NCBI GenBank assembly: GCA_008694505.1
Contig: VZDJ01000174.1
Span: 4,509,408-4,573,407, forward strand
Origin: Cyanoderma ruficeps
Taxonomy: Eukaryota > Chordata > Aves > Passeriformes > Timaliidae
Length of the DNA stretch: 64,000 bases
Direction: 5' to 3'
This document shows, one piece after another, positions 1 to 12,300 of the stretch (positions within the stretch are counted from its first letter, which is position 1; every line of letters starts with the position of its first letter). Under the pieces are notes generated by a model. The model had not been told where the DNA came from. It saw only the letters and a list, made by a program, of their open reading frames with translations, and did no database searches. A program made the position numbers and the translations under genes.

Positions 1-223
1 GAAAGGTGATCCCGGATTTCGAGGGATTGGTTCCTAATCCCATCAACTCCCATCGGCACATCTGCTGCTTTACTCCGCCGAAACACTGGTATCATACGGT
101 TCACCTGCTCCCCGACTCACCTCGGACCGTTTTGATTTTGGGGGTTCACATGGGGGGGCTCTGGGAGCTGGCGGTGCTGAGGCAGAGCCGGCCCTGGCTG
201 AGCCCCCCCGTGCCCCTCCCCAG

Positions 224-388
224 TTGGCAGGAAGCAGTTCCTGAGGTTCGAGAGCGCCAGCCGCGCTGCCGAGGTGCTGGGCTGCGACGTGGAGGAGCTC
301 GGCACCGCCGTCTTCAAGCACCACCTGAGGCACATCCTGGCACAGGTGACAGCACGGGGCCGGCCCCAAGCAGAGGAGAGCCCGCCAG
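224..388 (+). CDS. MYO18B: MYO18B exon a, motor domain
   Basis: Starts after CCCCTCCCCAG; the first two bases finish a codon begun upstream. Encodes [19 protein letters not shown] through [10 protein letters not shown] and on to EESPPG, matching the MYO18 motor segment before the switch II region. The donor at 389 (CCAG|GTACC) leaves phase 1, which fits the next exon. The earlier GTGACA at 346 would leave phase 0 and break the frame, so the longer exon is chosen. Confidence 0.85.
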
Positions 389-3300
389 GTACCGGGGTGC
401 CCCATCCCTTTTCCCTTTATCTTTGGGGGAGAGGGAATGGTGAGGGTGAGAGGCCCATTTAGGTCTGTTAATATTAATAAAATCATCGGCTGTGCTGTGT
501 CATGTCGCTGCCCTGAGCTCTGCAGCTGCCCCTGCCTGACCCTCCTGATGGACACATGAAGTCAGGTGAATTCAGATAAATTATGTGGATTAACTCTGTG
601 AGAGCTCTGCCTGGAAAAACGAGGGAAATCCCCAAACTCCACAAGTGGAGCTGGGCTGGTGCCGTGCTCCAAGCACCCGTGTCCTGCAAGGAGATCTGGA
701 TCAGGGATTGTGCTGCTGAGCCACCATAAACCTTAAATTACAGTGTGGATCTAACTCACGGAGGCAGATCCAGCATGTGCGAGGTGGGAGGGTGAGATAC
801 TGCCTGGATTTCAGATCAGCCTTCCCACAACTCCTTAAAGGTTGGACTTGACGATCTTGAAGGTCTTTTCCAACCTTGATGATTCCATGACGCTCAACAG
901 CAGAATTCCCAGCTGAGCCCTGCAAAAAGCAATAACCTGAGAAAAAGCAAGAACCTGATAAAAGCAAGAACCTGAGGAGTTGGCCTTTGCCATGGCAATA
1001 GCCGTGTTCCTTAAATTCACAAGAGGCAGGAGGAGCTGAAGGCAGGCATGGGTGTCACGGGGCAAAGCTGGGCATGTCCCAATTTCAGGGACACTGGAAT
1101 GAATCTCAGGACACGGCTGTTGTAGAAAACTCTTAATTTAATTTTATTTTGATTCCAGTATTTATAGATAGGTACAGAGATCAAGGGATTGGCTACACAG
1201 GTCGCCACCCCTTCAACCTGGATGGTGGACATCACTATCAGTCATTTCTTCTCTCACAGGAGAAGTATGTAAACATTTTAAGAATAGACATTATTTACAT
1301 GAAAGCTGCGTGAGAAAGTTCTACAGAAAGACAAAACACAGAAAACTCAGGGCAACACATGGGGATGAGCAGGGGTGATGCTGTGGAGCCGTGCGGGTTC
1401 TCCTGCAATCCAGGAGACTCCAGGGAATCCAGGGTCCCACCTCAGCTCCAAATGGACAGAACTTGGCTGGAAATTACCTTGCCTGCTCTTCCCTCCGCTG
1501 TGCCAGGGCCCAAGATGACGGGAGTGGAGTGCGTGGAGGGAATGGCCTCAGGGCTCTACGAGGAGCTCTTTGCGGCTGTGGTCTCGCTCATCAACAGGTA
1601 CCAAAGAGCTGCTGGGCAGTGGGGCTGGGGGGTGGAGCCCCTTCTCCAGGGGCGTGGAGGAGGTGACTGATTCCTGCCGGGAAAACAGGCAGCGGTGTGA
1701 AAACCTTTATCTGGGGATGGCGCTGGCACTTGGGACTCCCTCGTCCTGCGCTGCTGGGGCGCAGGCACTGCGAGGAGCCCAGCTGGCACCACTCTGCTGC
1801 CTGTGGGTAAATCCTGGTGGTTTGTGCGGCTCTTCCCAGGTCCTTCTCCTCCCAGCACCTCTCCATGGCCTCCATCTCCGTGGTGGACACCCCTGGCTTC
1901 CAGAGCCCGCGGCAACAGCGGAGCGAGCGCGCGGCCACCTTCGAGGAGCTGTGCCACAACTACGTCCAGGAGAGGCTGCAGGGGCTCTTCTACGAGAAAA
2001 CCTTCCTGGGGGAGATGGAGAGGTACAGAGAGGTGAGGAGCAGGGGCTGGGAGCAGCACCTGGGAGTGGGGCTGCCTTTGTCCCCGGGTGTCCCCGTGTC
2101 CCGCTGTGGTGTGAGCGAATAACTCAGGGGCTTTCCTGGGAGGGCTGCAGCAGAACTGGGTGGGAGGGTCTGCACGGAGCAGGAAGCTCGAGCTGCCTCT
2201 CTCTTCACCCCCTGCCTCAGTTCTGAATCCTCTTGGCTATTTCCTCTGGCATCACCATTTGGCTTTCATATTTCTGATGCTCTCTTGGTATCTTTGCGCA
2301 AGCTGCCATGGCAGAGGTGTTGGAACGAGATGATTTTAAGGTCCCTCCCAAGCCAGACCATCCTGGAATTCTATTATATGCTTGCTCCAGCTCGGGAGAC
2401 TTTGTGCTCTCACGTCGGCACAGCTGACATTTTCCTCAGCTGATGAATAATAGAGACTAGAGAGGAAAATGATAAATTATTGCAGAAATAAGCTGCTGAG
2501 AAACCTACAGGCGGAGATGAACTTATTATAGGCTTGAAGGAGTTACCATAATGCCTCCAGCCCTGGGAAAATAGCTGAATTCCTATGGTTTAACACACAC
2601 ATCGTGGAGTAAGGATAGATGTGCGCTTCCTTAGTGATGAAGACTTCCAGATGCCATCCCACGACTGAAACAAGCTTTTAAATGATGTTTTTCAGGAAAA
2701 TGTTGAGGTGTCTTTCGATCTTCCAGAGCGCTCTCCACTGGCCACGCTGTCCATCATCGACCTCAGCTGCTCCCAGGTACCCTGTCCCCTCTGCATCCTG
2801 CTGCTCCAAGCAGTGAGGGCTCCAGAGGCAGAGTGGGACCCTCTGGAGCATCCCAGAGCAACCTGAGGTGTTGCGGGGGTGAGGGGCACTGTTGCTTGGG
2901 CTGCTGTCCTCACACATTCGGGGTCACCAGATGTTGCAGGCCGAAACTGGGCGTGTCCCAATTTCTGGAACACTCAAATGAAACTCACACCACGGCTGGT
3001 GTAGAAAACTCCTTTAATTCAATTTGACTCCAGTATTTATAGATATGTACAGAGGTCAAGAGATTGGCTGGACAGGTCGGCACCTCTCCAACCTGGATGG
3101 TGGACATCACCATCAATCATTTCTTCTCTCAGAGGAGAAGTATGTAAACATTCTAAGAATAGATATTGTTATCATGAAAGCTGCGTGAGAAAGTTCTACA
3201 GAAAGACAAAAAGACAGAAAACTCAGGGGAACAGGGCACAGCATCCACCAGGACCTTTTTAGCTTTTTAAAATACAAAGACCTTCCCTGACCAAGCTCTG

Positions 3301-6300
3301 CCCTCCATCACCCCTTCCAGCCTGGAGTGATGGGCTCCTCTGGGATGCTGCTGAGGGCTCAGGGTGGTGTCCAGAGCTGGATGAGGTCGGGAGGGTCTGC
3401 TCTGGGGTTGGGGCCACAGCTGGGCAGTGTGAGCAGGCTGGAGGGAGCAGGAAGGAGGGAGCAGATGGGCTGGCGTGGCTGTGGCTGCAGCCCTGGTGTC
3501 CCTCGGCAGCCGCAGGTGCTCCCGGGCAGCCCCGGGGCCGCTCGCCGGGGGCTGCTGTGGATCCTGGACGAGGAAGTGCTGATCCCGGGCTCCGGGGATG
3601 GCACCGCCTTCGAGCGCCTCTGCTCCTACTTCGCCACCCGGGGACCCGAGCAGGAGGGTGAGTTGGGCACGGCTCGGCCGCCCGGCCTCTGGCATCTCCC
3701 TCTGCCTTTGGGAGTTTGGGAGATGGGGACGATTAAACCTCTCACTGGGCTTTTCTCCGGGCTGGTCCTGGGGTGCTGTCCCGGCCACAGGTGAGGGGCA
3801 CCTGCGCAGGTGTGAGCAGACCCTGCACTTCGAGATCTGCCACCAGCTGGGCACGGCCCCCGTGCGCTACGACCTCACGGGCTGGGTCAGCAAGGCCAAG
3901 TTCAACCTCTCGGCCCAGAACGCCATCCAGGTGCTGCAGAACTCCACGGTGTAAGTGCCAGGAGGTGCCACAGTGCCCGTGGGAAGGGGCTGGGGATGGC
4001 CCTGCCTGGAGCTGCAAACCTGCCCCAGCTCCGGAGACACAGCGGGGTGTGGGGCATCCCTTGTCTGAACCAGGGGGAGTGGTTTCCCACTGCGTTGGGT
4101 GGGAAACTGGGGAGAATTTCTTGTCTGTGAGGGTGGTGAGGCGCCAGCACAGAGAATCTGTGGCTGTTCCATCCCTGGAAGTGTCCAAGGCCAGGTTGGA
4201 TAGGGCTTGGAGCAACCTGGGCTGGTGGAAGTTGTCTCTGCCTTTGGGGGTCCAGCACTAGCCAGAGCTGTGAGGCTTCACCGGCAGCCCAGGTTTTCCC
4301 AGTGCTTTGAGCAGCCTTGTAAACTAAATTGGAATTGAAAGGGAACTGCAGTGCTGCAGGTGTCTGTGCACACAGGGGGATTTTAACCTTCTGCTCGCAC
4401 ACTCCTGCCTCATTTGGTTTGGGCTTCAACCCAGGGAAGCTTTAACAGCAGTGAGCAGCTCTATGCTCCGACCAGAGAGGATGGAGTGGGTGGGTGATGT
4501 CCCAGCATCCTGGTGCACTCAGAGCGGCACCAGCTTGGAATTCGGGGCCCTGGGTGTTTCCTCCCTGTGGAAGCAGCTGGGAAAGCGAGCCGGCCGTGTC
4601 TGTCCCGGCAGGGGCGCGGTCCGGGAGCTGGTGCAGCCGCGGGCGAGGGCTCCGCTGTCCTGCCGTGCCCTGGCCGGGCTGGAGGGGCGCTCCCAGGCCG
4701 CCCTGCACCGCAACGCCTGCCTCAGGAAAACCTTCGCCAGCAGCTTCGCCGCCGTGAGGAAGAGGTCGGTGTGCGCCCAGATCAAGCTGCAGGCGGTGAG
4801 TGCCGGTCCCTGCGGCTGCGGGTCGGGGGGGTTGTGGCACAGAGCTGGGACCTTGCCTTGGACACGGTCCCTTACTCCACAGCCCCCAGCAGTGACCTCC
4901 TGCCCGTGCCCCTCGTGGCTGTGGCCGCCTGGGATGCTGGGCTGGCCTGTCCAGCGCTGCTGTCACTCAGGGAGGGCCCCCCAGGCAAAGAGATCAGGCA
5001 GGGATCGAGCACAGATCACGCTCAGATCACACACAGATTACACAGCACCTCGCTGCTTTAATCCTCTTAAGTGCTCAGACAGTAACCAGCCCTCAGCGCT
5101 GGGCATGGGCCAGGCTCCTGCTGCTCTCACACCTAATTAAGTGTCCAAACTCTGTCGAGGAGATGAGGCTCAGGCTCTGCTGATTCCCAAAAACAGCCCG
5201 TTTTGGGGTCTTGCCTGTCCTTGGGAAACCCCTTCCCCTGCATCCCTCAACCACCATGATCTTTAATCCTTCCAATCCAGAAAATTCCACGATTCTATGA
5301 ATCCTGGTAAATTTTCTGGAAACTTCAAAACTTTAGGAGGAAGGGTCCTGCTCACCACCTGTGCTCACCCCTCTGACTGACTCTGTTTCCAGCTTCTCCC
5401 CCTGCCCAGACACTGTGCAGGTGCACAGGGAGCATTGGCATGTCCTGACCCTTTGTCCCCTCTGTCCCCACTGATCTCCGCTGCCCTCCAGGACGCCCTC
5501 ACCAACCTTCTCCGACGGTCCCAGCTGCACTTTGTCCACTGCCTCCTGCCAGGGATGGGCCAGGAAGGGCCAGTCCCTCGGCCCCCAGCGCCACCAGACG
5601 CAGCCCCACAGCTGGATGTGGTGGCCCTGAGGACACAGCTGGAGGGGACCCAGCTCCTGGATGCCCTGCGCCTCCACCGTGTCGGTACGTCCAGACCCTG
5701 CCCATGCCTGTCCCACTTTCCCCTGGCTCAGCCCTTCCAGCCTGTCCTCACCACCTGCTTCTCACCAGCAGGCAAGGAATCCCCTCCTTCAGAAATTCCC
5801 TGTTCAGAAGTTCCCCTCAGTTTTCATTCCTGCTTCTTGCAGGGCTTCTGAGCCCCCCTCGTGCCTGAGCTCTGTGGCTGCAGCTCCAGCAGGGCTCCTC
5901 TTGGAGCATCCACGCCCCAGGCACAACCACAGCCCGTGCCACGGGGAAAGGGAGCAGTGCAGGAGGTCCAGGGACATGTCCCGTGTGACACAAGGCGCTG
6001 GGGTGGCATCTGGCCACCCCCAGCTCATCTCGGTGCCCTCTCCCTGCCCTCACTGCAGGGGTTTTCTTTCTCACGGCGTTCCCCATGTCCCCTCCACCCT
6101 GGGTGGCCTTTCCTGTGTGCAGGATGTCCCAGCGGGTCCCTCCCCAGAGTGCCAGTGCCCTGGGGCAGCCCCCAACCCCCCTGTGTGCCCCCAGGGTATT
6201 CGGACCGGCTGCTCCTCACGCAGTTCCGAAGGCGCTTCCAGGTGCTGGCCCCGGAGGTGATGAAGAAGCACAACTCTGCCTACGAGGTGCCGGATGAGAG

Positions 6301-9300
6301 CAAGGTGTGTGCTGGGCTGGGGGGCACGAGCTGAGACCCCCAGTCGGGCTGTGATGACGCCAGAGCTATTCCAGCAGGACAGGGCACGATCTGAGGGCGG
6401 GATGTGGGCATCCTCTCCCTGGCTCCCCCGAAACCTGGGACGGAGGACAAGCCAGGCAACATTCCCAGGCACCCAAGAGAGCAAGGATTGTGAAATCTTC
6501 TGGGCACTGGGCATCACCTGCAGCCTGGGGTGACTCCTCACCTCATGATGCTGAAAGCCAGAAGAGCTCAGGAAGGAATCTGGGCGTGTGCCAGTTTTAT
6601 TTGTTTCCTAGTAAATTTATAACAAAACCAGTGCAAAGCCATGCCTGGAATAAGGCTATGGATGAGCTACCACGAGCTGAGAGGAGCTGAATTAAAGCTG
6701 GGCACGTGCTGTGTTGTGCAAACTGCAGCCAGCATGTGCAAAGGCAGTTAAGACCTCGGGATTTAATAAGACAAGCCTGACAATTGGGAAAGGTCAATAT
6801 TGCTATGAAATGCTGTCCGAGGCAGAGGGTGCCTTGTCAGCAGCGTGTAAGCAGGGGATTTGGAAAATCCCATCCTCCCTGGAGCTTGCTGCCACGAGGG
6901 TTTGTTAGCTGGGAAATGCTTCCCAGGATGTGGCATTAACCCAGCTGCTGGAGCAGGAGAGAGGCTTGTCAGCTGTGAGGGGACAGTGCGGTGAGAGCTG
7001 GCTTGATGTCCCTGTGGGATGGGACTGTCCCACACAGCCCCGCACCGGTCCTGGTCCCAGCAGTGCCACCAGAGCAGGTGCAGCCACAGCAGTGGTGCTT
7101 CCTCACCCTGGCACAGTGCTTCAGGCTCTGCGATCCACATCCTCATTCCCTGGTGTGCTCCATCCCTTCTTTGCACAGCTGTTGGTGAGGCCAGGGGTGC
7201 AATTCTGCTGCTCCTGGGTGCGTGGTGGAATATTCCTTCTGTGGGTTTGTCCTTCGGGGAGGAGCCGTGTGAGGCTGCCAGATGATGTTTTGTGGAGTGA
7301 GGTGTTAGGAGAGGATTTTTGTTACAATTTCCGTAGCCCTGGGGCTTTCAAACCATCCATCCGTCCAGACAGCGTGGCTGTCCCGGGGGAATGGCTGGAG
7401 CTGCTGGCTGTTATGTTCATGTTCTGGTCCAAAGCTTGGTGTAATTGAGTTCAGGCTTCTCCTTGGGATAATCTCCTGCTTGAATCCTCCAGGAGTTCTG
7501 TGCTGTGCCGGTGGGCTCAGGGGAGAACTCAGCCCTTCCCCCTGATTCTGCCTCCGTGGGATGAGCTGTGGGTGAGGTGGGCAGGAGGGGAGCACCGAGT
7601 GCAGTTGGACGGTGCTGGGGCAGGCACTGTCCCCTGTGTCACCTCCTGCCCGTGCCCCAGGGCTCTGCCAGACCAGGGGTGGCAGCAAATGGACAAAAAT
7701 CTTGCCTGCAGCTGCAGATCTCTACTCCCCATCCTGCTGAAAACCTCAGGGGAGGAAAGTCCTTGCGCTGGGGCTTGGGACTGGGCAGATGAGCTTTGGC
7801 AAGGGGAGGAGGAAGGGAGGGCAGAGCTGGGTGAACCCTTGCTGGGTGCCCATGAGGACTGGGGGTCTCTGCACCCCATTTCAGCAGCTCATGGCAGGGT
7901 GTGGGTGTTTCCTGAGCCGGCCCATGATGTGTCCCTTCTCCACAGGCTCTCGAGGAGCTGTTCCAGGCGCTGGATCTGGAGAAGAAGAGCATTGCCATAG
8001 GACGCAGCCAGGTACCATGACCATGCCCTGCACTGCTCTGGTGTGTGTGGGCACAGCCCCATACCAGGCCCCCCAGCAGCCCAAAGCCCCCCAAACTGGG
8101 GAGAAAGGCTCTCCTCCACTGCTGCATGTGGCACCAGGTGGGCTGGGAAACCCAGACTCGCTAAATATCACAGCAAAAAGCTCCTAATTCTCATCTGAAA
8201 GCAGTACCTAGGGTAAATCCTGTACCTAATTACCAAAATCCAGCCAGCCCCTTGCGGTATTTAAGTTCCTAATTACCATCGGTGTCTCCTGGGAGCGAAG
8301 GGGGCTTGGGCAGCTCGTGGGTTTGCTGCAGAGCAGGAACTGTCACAGCAACAACATTTGAACTTCAATGTGAAGGTCTCAAAGAAAAAATTAATTTCAC
8401 GTGCGTGCTCGCCTTCAGCTCGGGAGTTTGTAAAGAAAGAATTCACGGAACAGTTCTGTGGAGCAAAATGACTTTCTTTTATCCTGCACTGTGCAGTTTG
8501 TAATTATCTCCTCTCTGGAACCCTTGTTCTTAATCAATAGCACGGTGGCAGCCCCGGTCACATTTCGTTAGGGGCGAGTTCTCTTTGCCGTGGCTTTGAG
8601 CATTGATTTTGTACCAGCTGGGAAACTTGAGGGGTTGGGGAGTTAATTCAGACGTTAATGAGGCAATCGAATGGGTGGTGGAGCAGTCATGGCATCAGCT
8701 CGGGAGAGCCACTTTCCTTGGGATTGTGCTTTGATTCAATTTAGCACATCGTTAAAATGCAGCTCTCTCAGCACAGCCCGGCCTGGACTGGGTCACTCAG
8801 GGGTTGTTAAAGCTGGGCCGTGCAAATGGTTGGGAGCTCCTGACCCTGGATTCCAAGAGCTTCTCCCAGCAGTGACCCAGAGACACTTCAGACACTCAGA
8901 GATCGATACCAGCCTGGGTTTGGTGACATCAGCAAATCTGTGACATTTCTGAGGTGTTTCTGACCAGTTCAGAGAAAGAAAACGACCTGGTTTATNAGGA
9001 ATTGCACCTTGTGATGACCGATCCCTCTGTCAAGCAGGAGGAGGGAGAGGTTTCAGCCCCACCCTGGGGTGTGTAACCTGTTCCTCGTTGCCAGGTGTTC
9101 CTGAAGCCAGGAGTGATCTCCAGGCTGGAGAAGCAGCGGGACAAGCTGATAGCCCAGAAGATGACTCTGCTCCAGGCCGCCTGCAAGGGCTTCCTCAGCC
9201 GCCAGAAGTTCAAGAGATTGAAGGTACCCACCCTGTGGGTTGGGGATTCCTGAGCCCACCCAGCTCAGTGCTGGATATGGCCCTCAGCACCCAAATCACA

Positions 9301-12300
9301 GCTCTGCTGAGCCCCTTTGAAGACACCAGCTTTTCCCTTCAGCCACGAGATGCTGTGCTGCCATCCCTGAGCTCCTCTGCCACCCTTCCCTCTCCAGCCT
9401 GGTCCTTCCTGGCTGGGTGAGGGTCACTGCTGCTGTGTCCCCGCAGATCCAGCGCCTCGCCGTCCGCTGCATCCAGAAGAACCTGGCGGTGTTCCAGGCA
9501 GTCAGGCACTGGCCCTGGTGGCAGCTGCTGAGCCACGTGCGGCCCCTGCTCAGCGTCAACCTCGCCGAGGAGCAGCTCCGTGCTAAGGAGGTGAGTGCCA
9601 AGGGCTGGGCTGGCATGGGTGGGACAGGTCAGGGTGTTTTAGGGGGTCTGTCTGGTGGATTGGTCAAGTTGGAAGTCACTTCTGCCCAGGCAAAGATGTT
9701 TTTCCCACCATCCAGGAGTTGCCGTCTGTTCTTAGCTCGGTGTCACATGTCCTGCAGGGCTGTGGAGGGGCAAGTGACTCCTGGCTTAGAGGGACTGTAG
9801 CAAACACTGACCATGTCCCCACAGTCAAACCCCATCCCAAGGTTCCCCCACTGCCCTCCTGGTGCCCTCTGCCAACTCCAGGGGCTGTGTCCCCTGGGCC
9901 AAACCCCTGGAGATGGGCTGGTCAGCCTGTGGGTGCTGGAAGATGAGCATTCAAACACACCTGTGACAGAGGGGACTCCATTCTGTACTGTCCCCAGTGC
10001 TGTGCTGGTGTCCACCTGTGTTACCCTGGGTGATGGGAGATGCTGATGGACATTTTTTTTTGTCCCAGGAGAGGCTCCTTTCACCCCTCTGCACCCTCTG
10101 AGACCTGTGCTAAATTCCTAGTCCATCTTCCTTGGAGTCCCGCTCCTTCTCTCGCCTCAGTGAGGTTTTAACAAGATGTTTTCAGGCTGGCTCAGATAAA
10201 ATAAAAGCTTCCCAAGCCTCTGTTTTTGTCTCCAAACCCACCTGGGATCCATCAGCCCCAATCATCTGTTAACCTTTGTTTTTATCACGGCTCTGCACGT
10301 TCTGCTCCTGCTCAGTGTTGGACATCAAAGCGGGACAAGGCTGCATGGAGCAGCTCCTGCTGCCTGGGAAGGAATCACAGCCAACACCGTGCCTTTGCAC
10401 CGTGCTCTGATACCTGCCAGGGCCCTGGGACCCTCCCTGAGCATGATCCAGGCCCCTGGCTGTTCATGCCAGGCTTTTGAGGTTTGCTGCTCTCTCATAA
10501 AACATGCTCTACACACACCAAAGCTGACATTCCCTCCGATGGAATTCATGTCAGGAGCTGTAGTCGCAGCAATTTGCGGCGAGCAGCCTTCAAAGCTGCC
10601 TGGTAAATTTTATTAATAAGGCAGCTGTGTCTCTTCCACTTATTTTGAACAGAAAACAAGGTTTTCATAAATAAACCGAGGATGCTGGAACTCTGTGTGT
10701 GTGTTTTTTTCCCAATCTTCCCTAGGAGGAGCTGGCGGCGCTGAGAAGGAAGCTGGAAAAATCCGAGCAGGCGTGCAGCGAGCTCAGACAGAATACAGAG
10801 AGCCTGGAGAGCAAGGTACAGCCCCAGAACCTTTGGTACAGCCCCAGAACCTCTGGTACAGACCCCAGAACATCTGATACAGAGGCCAAAACCTCTGCCA
10901 CAGCTCTGCCCAGCCAGGTTGGGAAAGGAGCTGATGGGGATGAACAGGAGCACCAGCTCCGTCAGAGCAGGAGGAGCCATGGGCAGGGGCAGCTGCCAGG
11001 GATGGTGCTCTGGACAGGACTCTGCACAGGCTGCAGTGTCCAGCTGCAGAATTCCAGGCTGCCATCACCCCAGGCTGCCCAGAGAAGCTGTGGCTGCCCC
11101 ATCCCTGAAAGTATCCAAGGCCAGGTTGGATGGGGCTTGGAGCTTTCCTGGGATAGTGGAAGGTGTCCCTGCCCATGGCTGGGAGCTGGATGAGCTTTAA
11201 GGTCCTTTCCAACCCCAAACCATTGTGGCACTCCATGTTCCCAGCTGGCTGCTGGTCCTCCGTGGGTTCTGCTCTCGGATGCGCAGCTCCTTGTGATTGT
11301 GCCTGGGATTTTGCCAAGCATCATGAGGAGAAGGAGCTCCCAAGGTTTCTATAAATACCCCGGGTTTTCCCAGCTCCCTTGGCTGCAGCAGGGCTGGGCT
11401 GGGTCTAGGCTGCAGCTCTGCCTGATGGAGCCAACAGCCCTCAAGGCCAGGACCCTCCTCATCATTGGGAAGGGGGTAAAGATGATTTAGTTGAAGCTCT
11501 TTGGGAATGCTGAGCAAGGCAGCTGCCTCAGGGCAGACCTGGGAGAACGCCATCTCTCCGGGGAGAGAAACCCTCTGGGATTTCCTTCCTGGGTTAAACT
11601 TGTGGGGCTCCCTAAGGAGCTGGTGCCTGCACAATGTGAGGTGCCTTGAAATGCTGTCAGACACAGGAGAGGGCTGTTGGAATGTTGTGTTTCCCTGTGG
11701 CCCCGCTGCCTCTGCAGCCCCTCGCTGCACCGGGGGAAGCACCGTGTGCCCGTCTGCTCTGCGGAAAATGGAATTGATTTTCTGCATTAATAATTCTCCC
11801 CTTCATTCATCCGCTGCTGGTTTCAAAGTTAAATTTAATGTAATAAAGGAGGACAATGGAGAGCTGTGACGAGCCCTGCCTGCAGCACCGGGCTGGGAGC
11901 CTGGTCAGTGCTGCTGTGCACTCCTGTCAGAACTCTGGATGGATGTGGGATGGCAGGACCACCCCCAGCCATGGCCAGGCTGACCCCCTGCTCCCCCAGA
12001 TCATCGACCTGACCACGGAGCTGTCGGATGAGCGCTACAAGGGCGATGTCACCTGCCAGGCCCTGGATGGGGAGCGGGCGGAGCGCCTGCGGGGCACCCG
12101 GGAGCTGCAGGAGCTGCAGGTACCGCGGCCCTGAGCCCCTCTGCGGTGACAGTGGCTGTGCCATCCCCTTGACACGGCCCTCCTGAGTGCCCCAGAGCTG
12201 GGTAGAGCTGCTCCCTTCCTCCCTTGCCCAGAGCAAACACGACCAAGTGCAGAAGAAACTGGAGTCGGTGGAGAAGCAGCTGGAGGAGGCCCAGCAGCTG

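Larger units (their letters stand above)
389..1506. other. intron a-b with CR1 scrap and solo LTR
   Basis: About 1.1 kb without coding sequence. It contains a CR1 3'-end fragment near 838-890 and a complete solo LTR at 1053-1357. The remainder shows nothing I recognise. Confidence 0.8.

Noticed and set aside
346..388. GTGACA donor at 346 ending exon a early
   Set aside because: It leaves phase 0, which does not fit exon b (needs phase 1), and would remove residues that MYO18A also has there.
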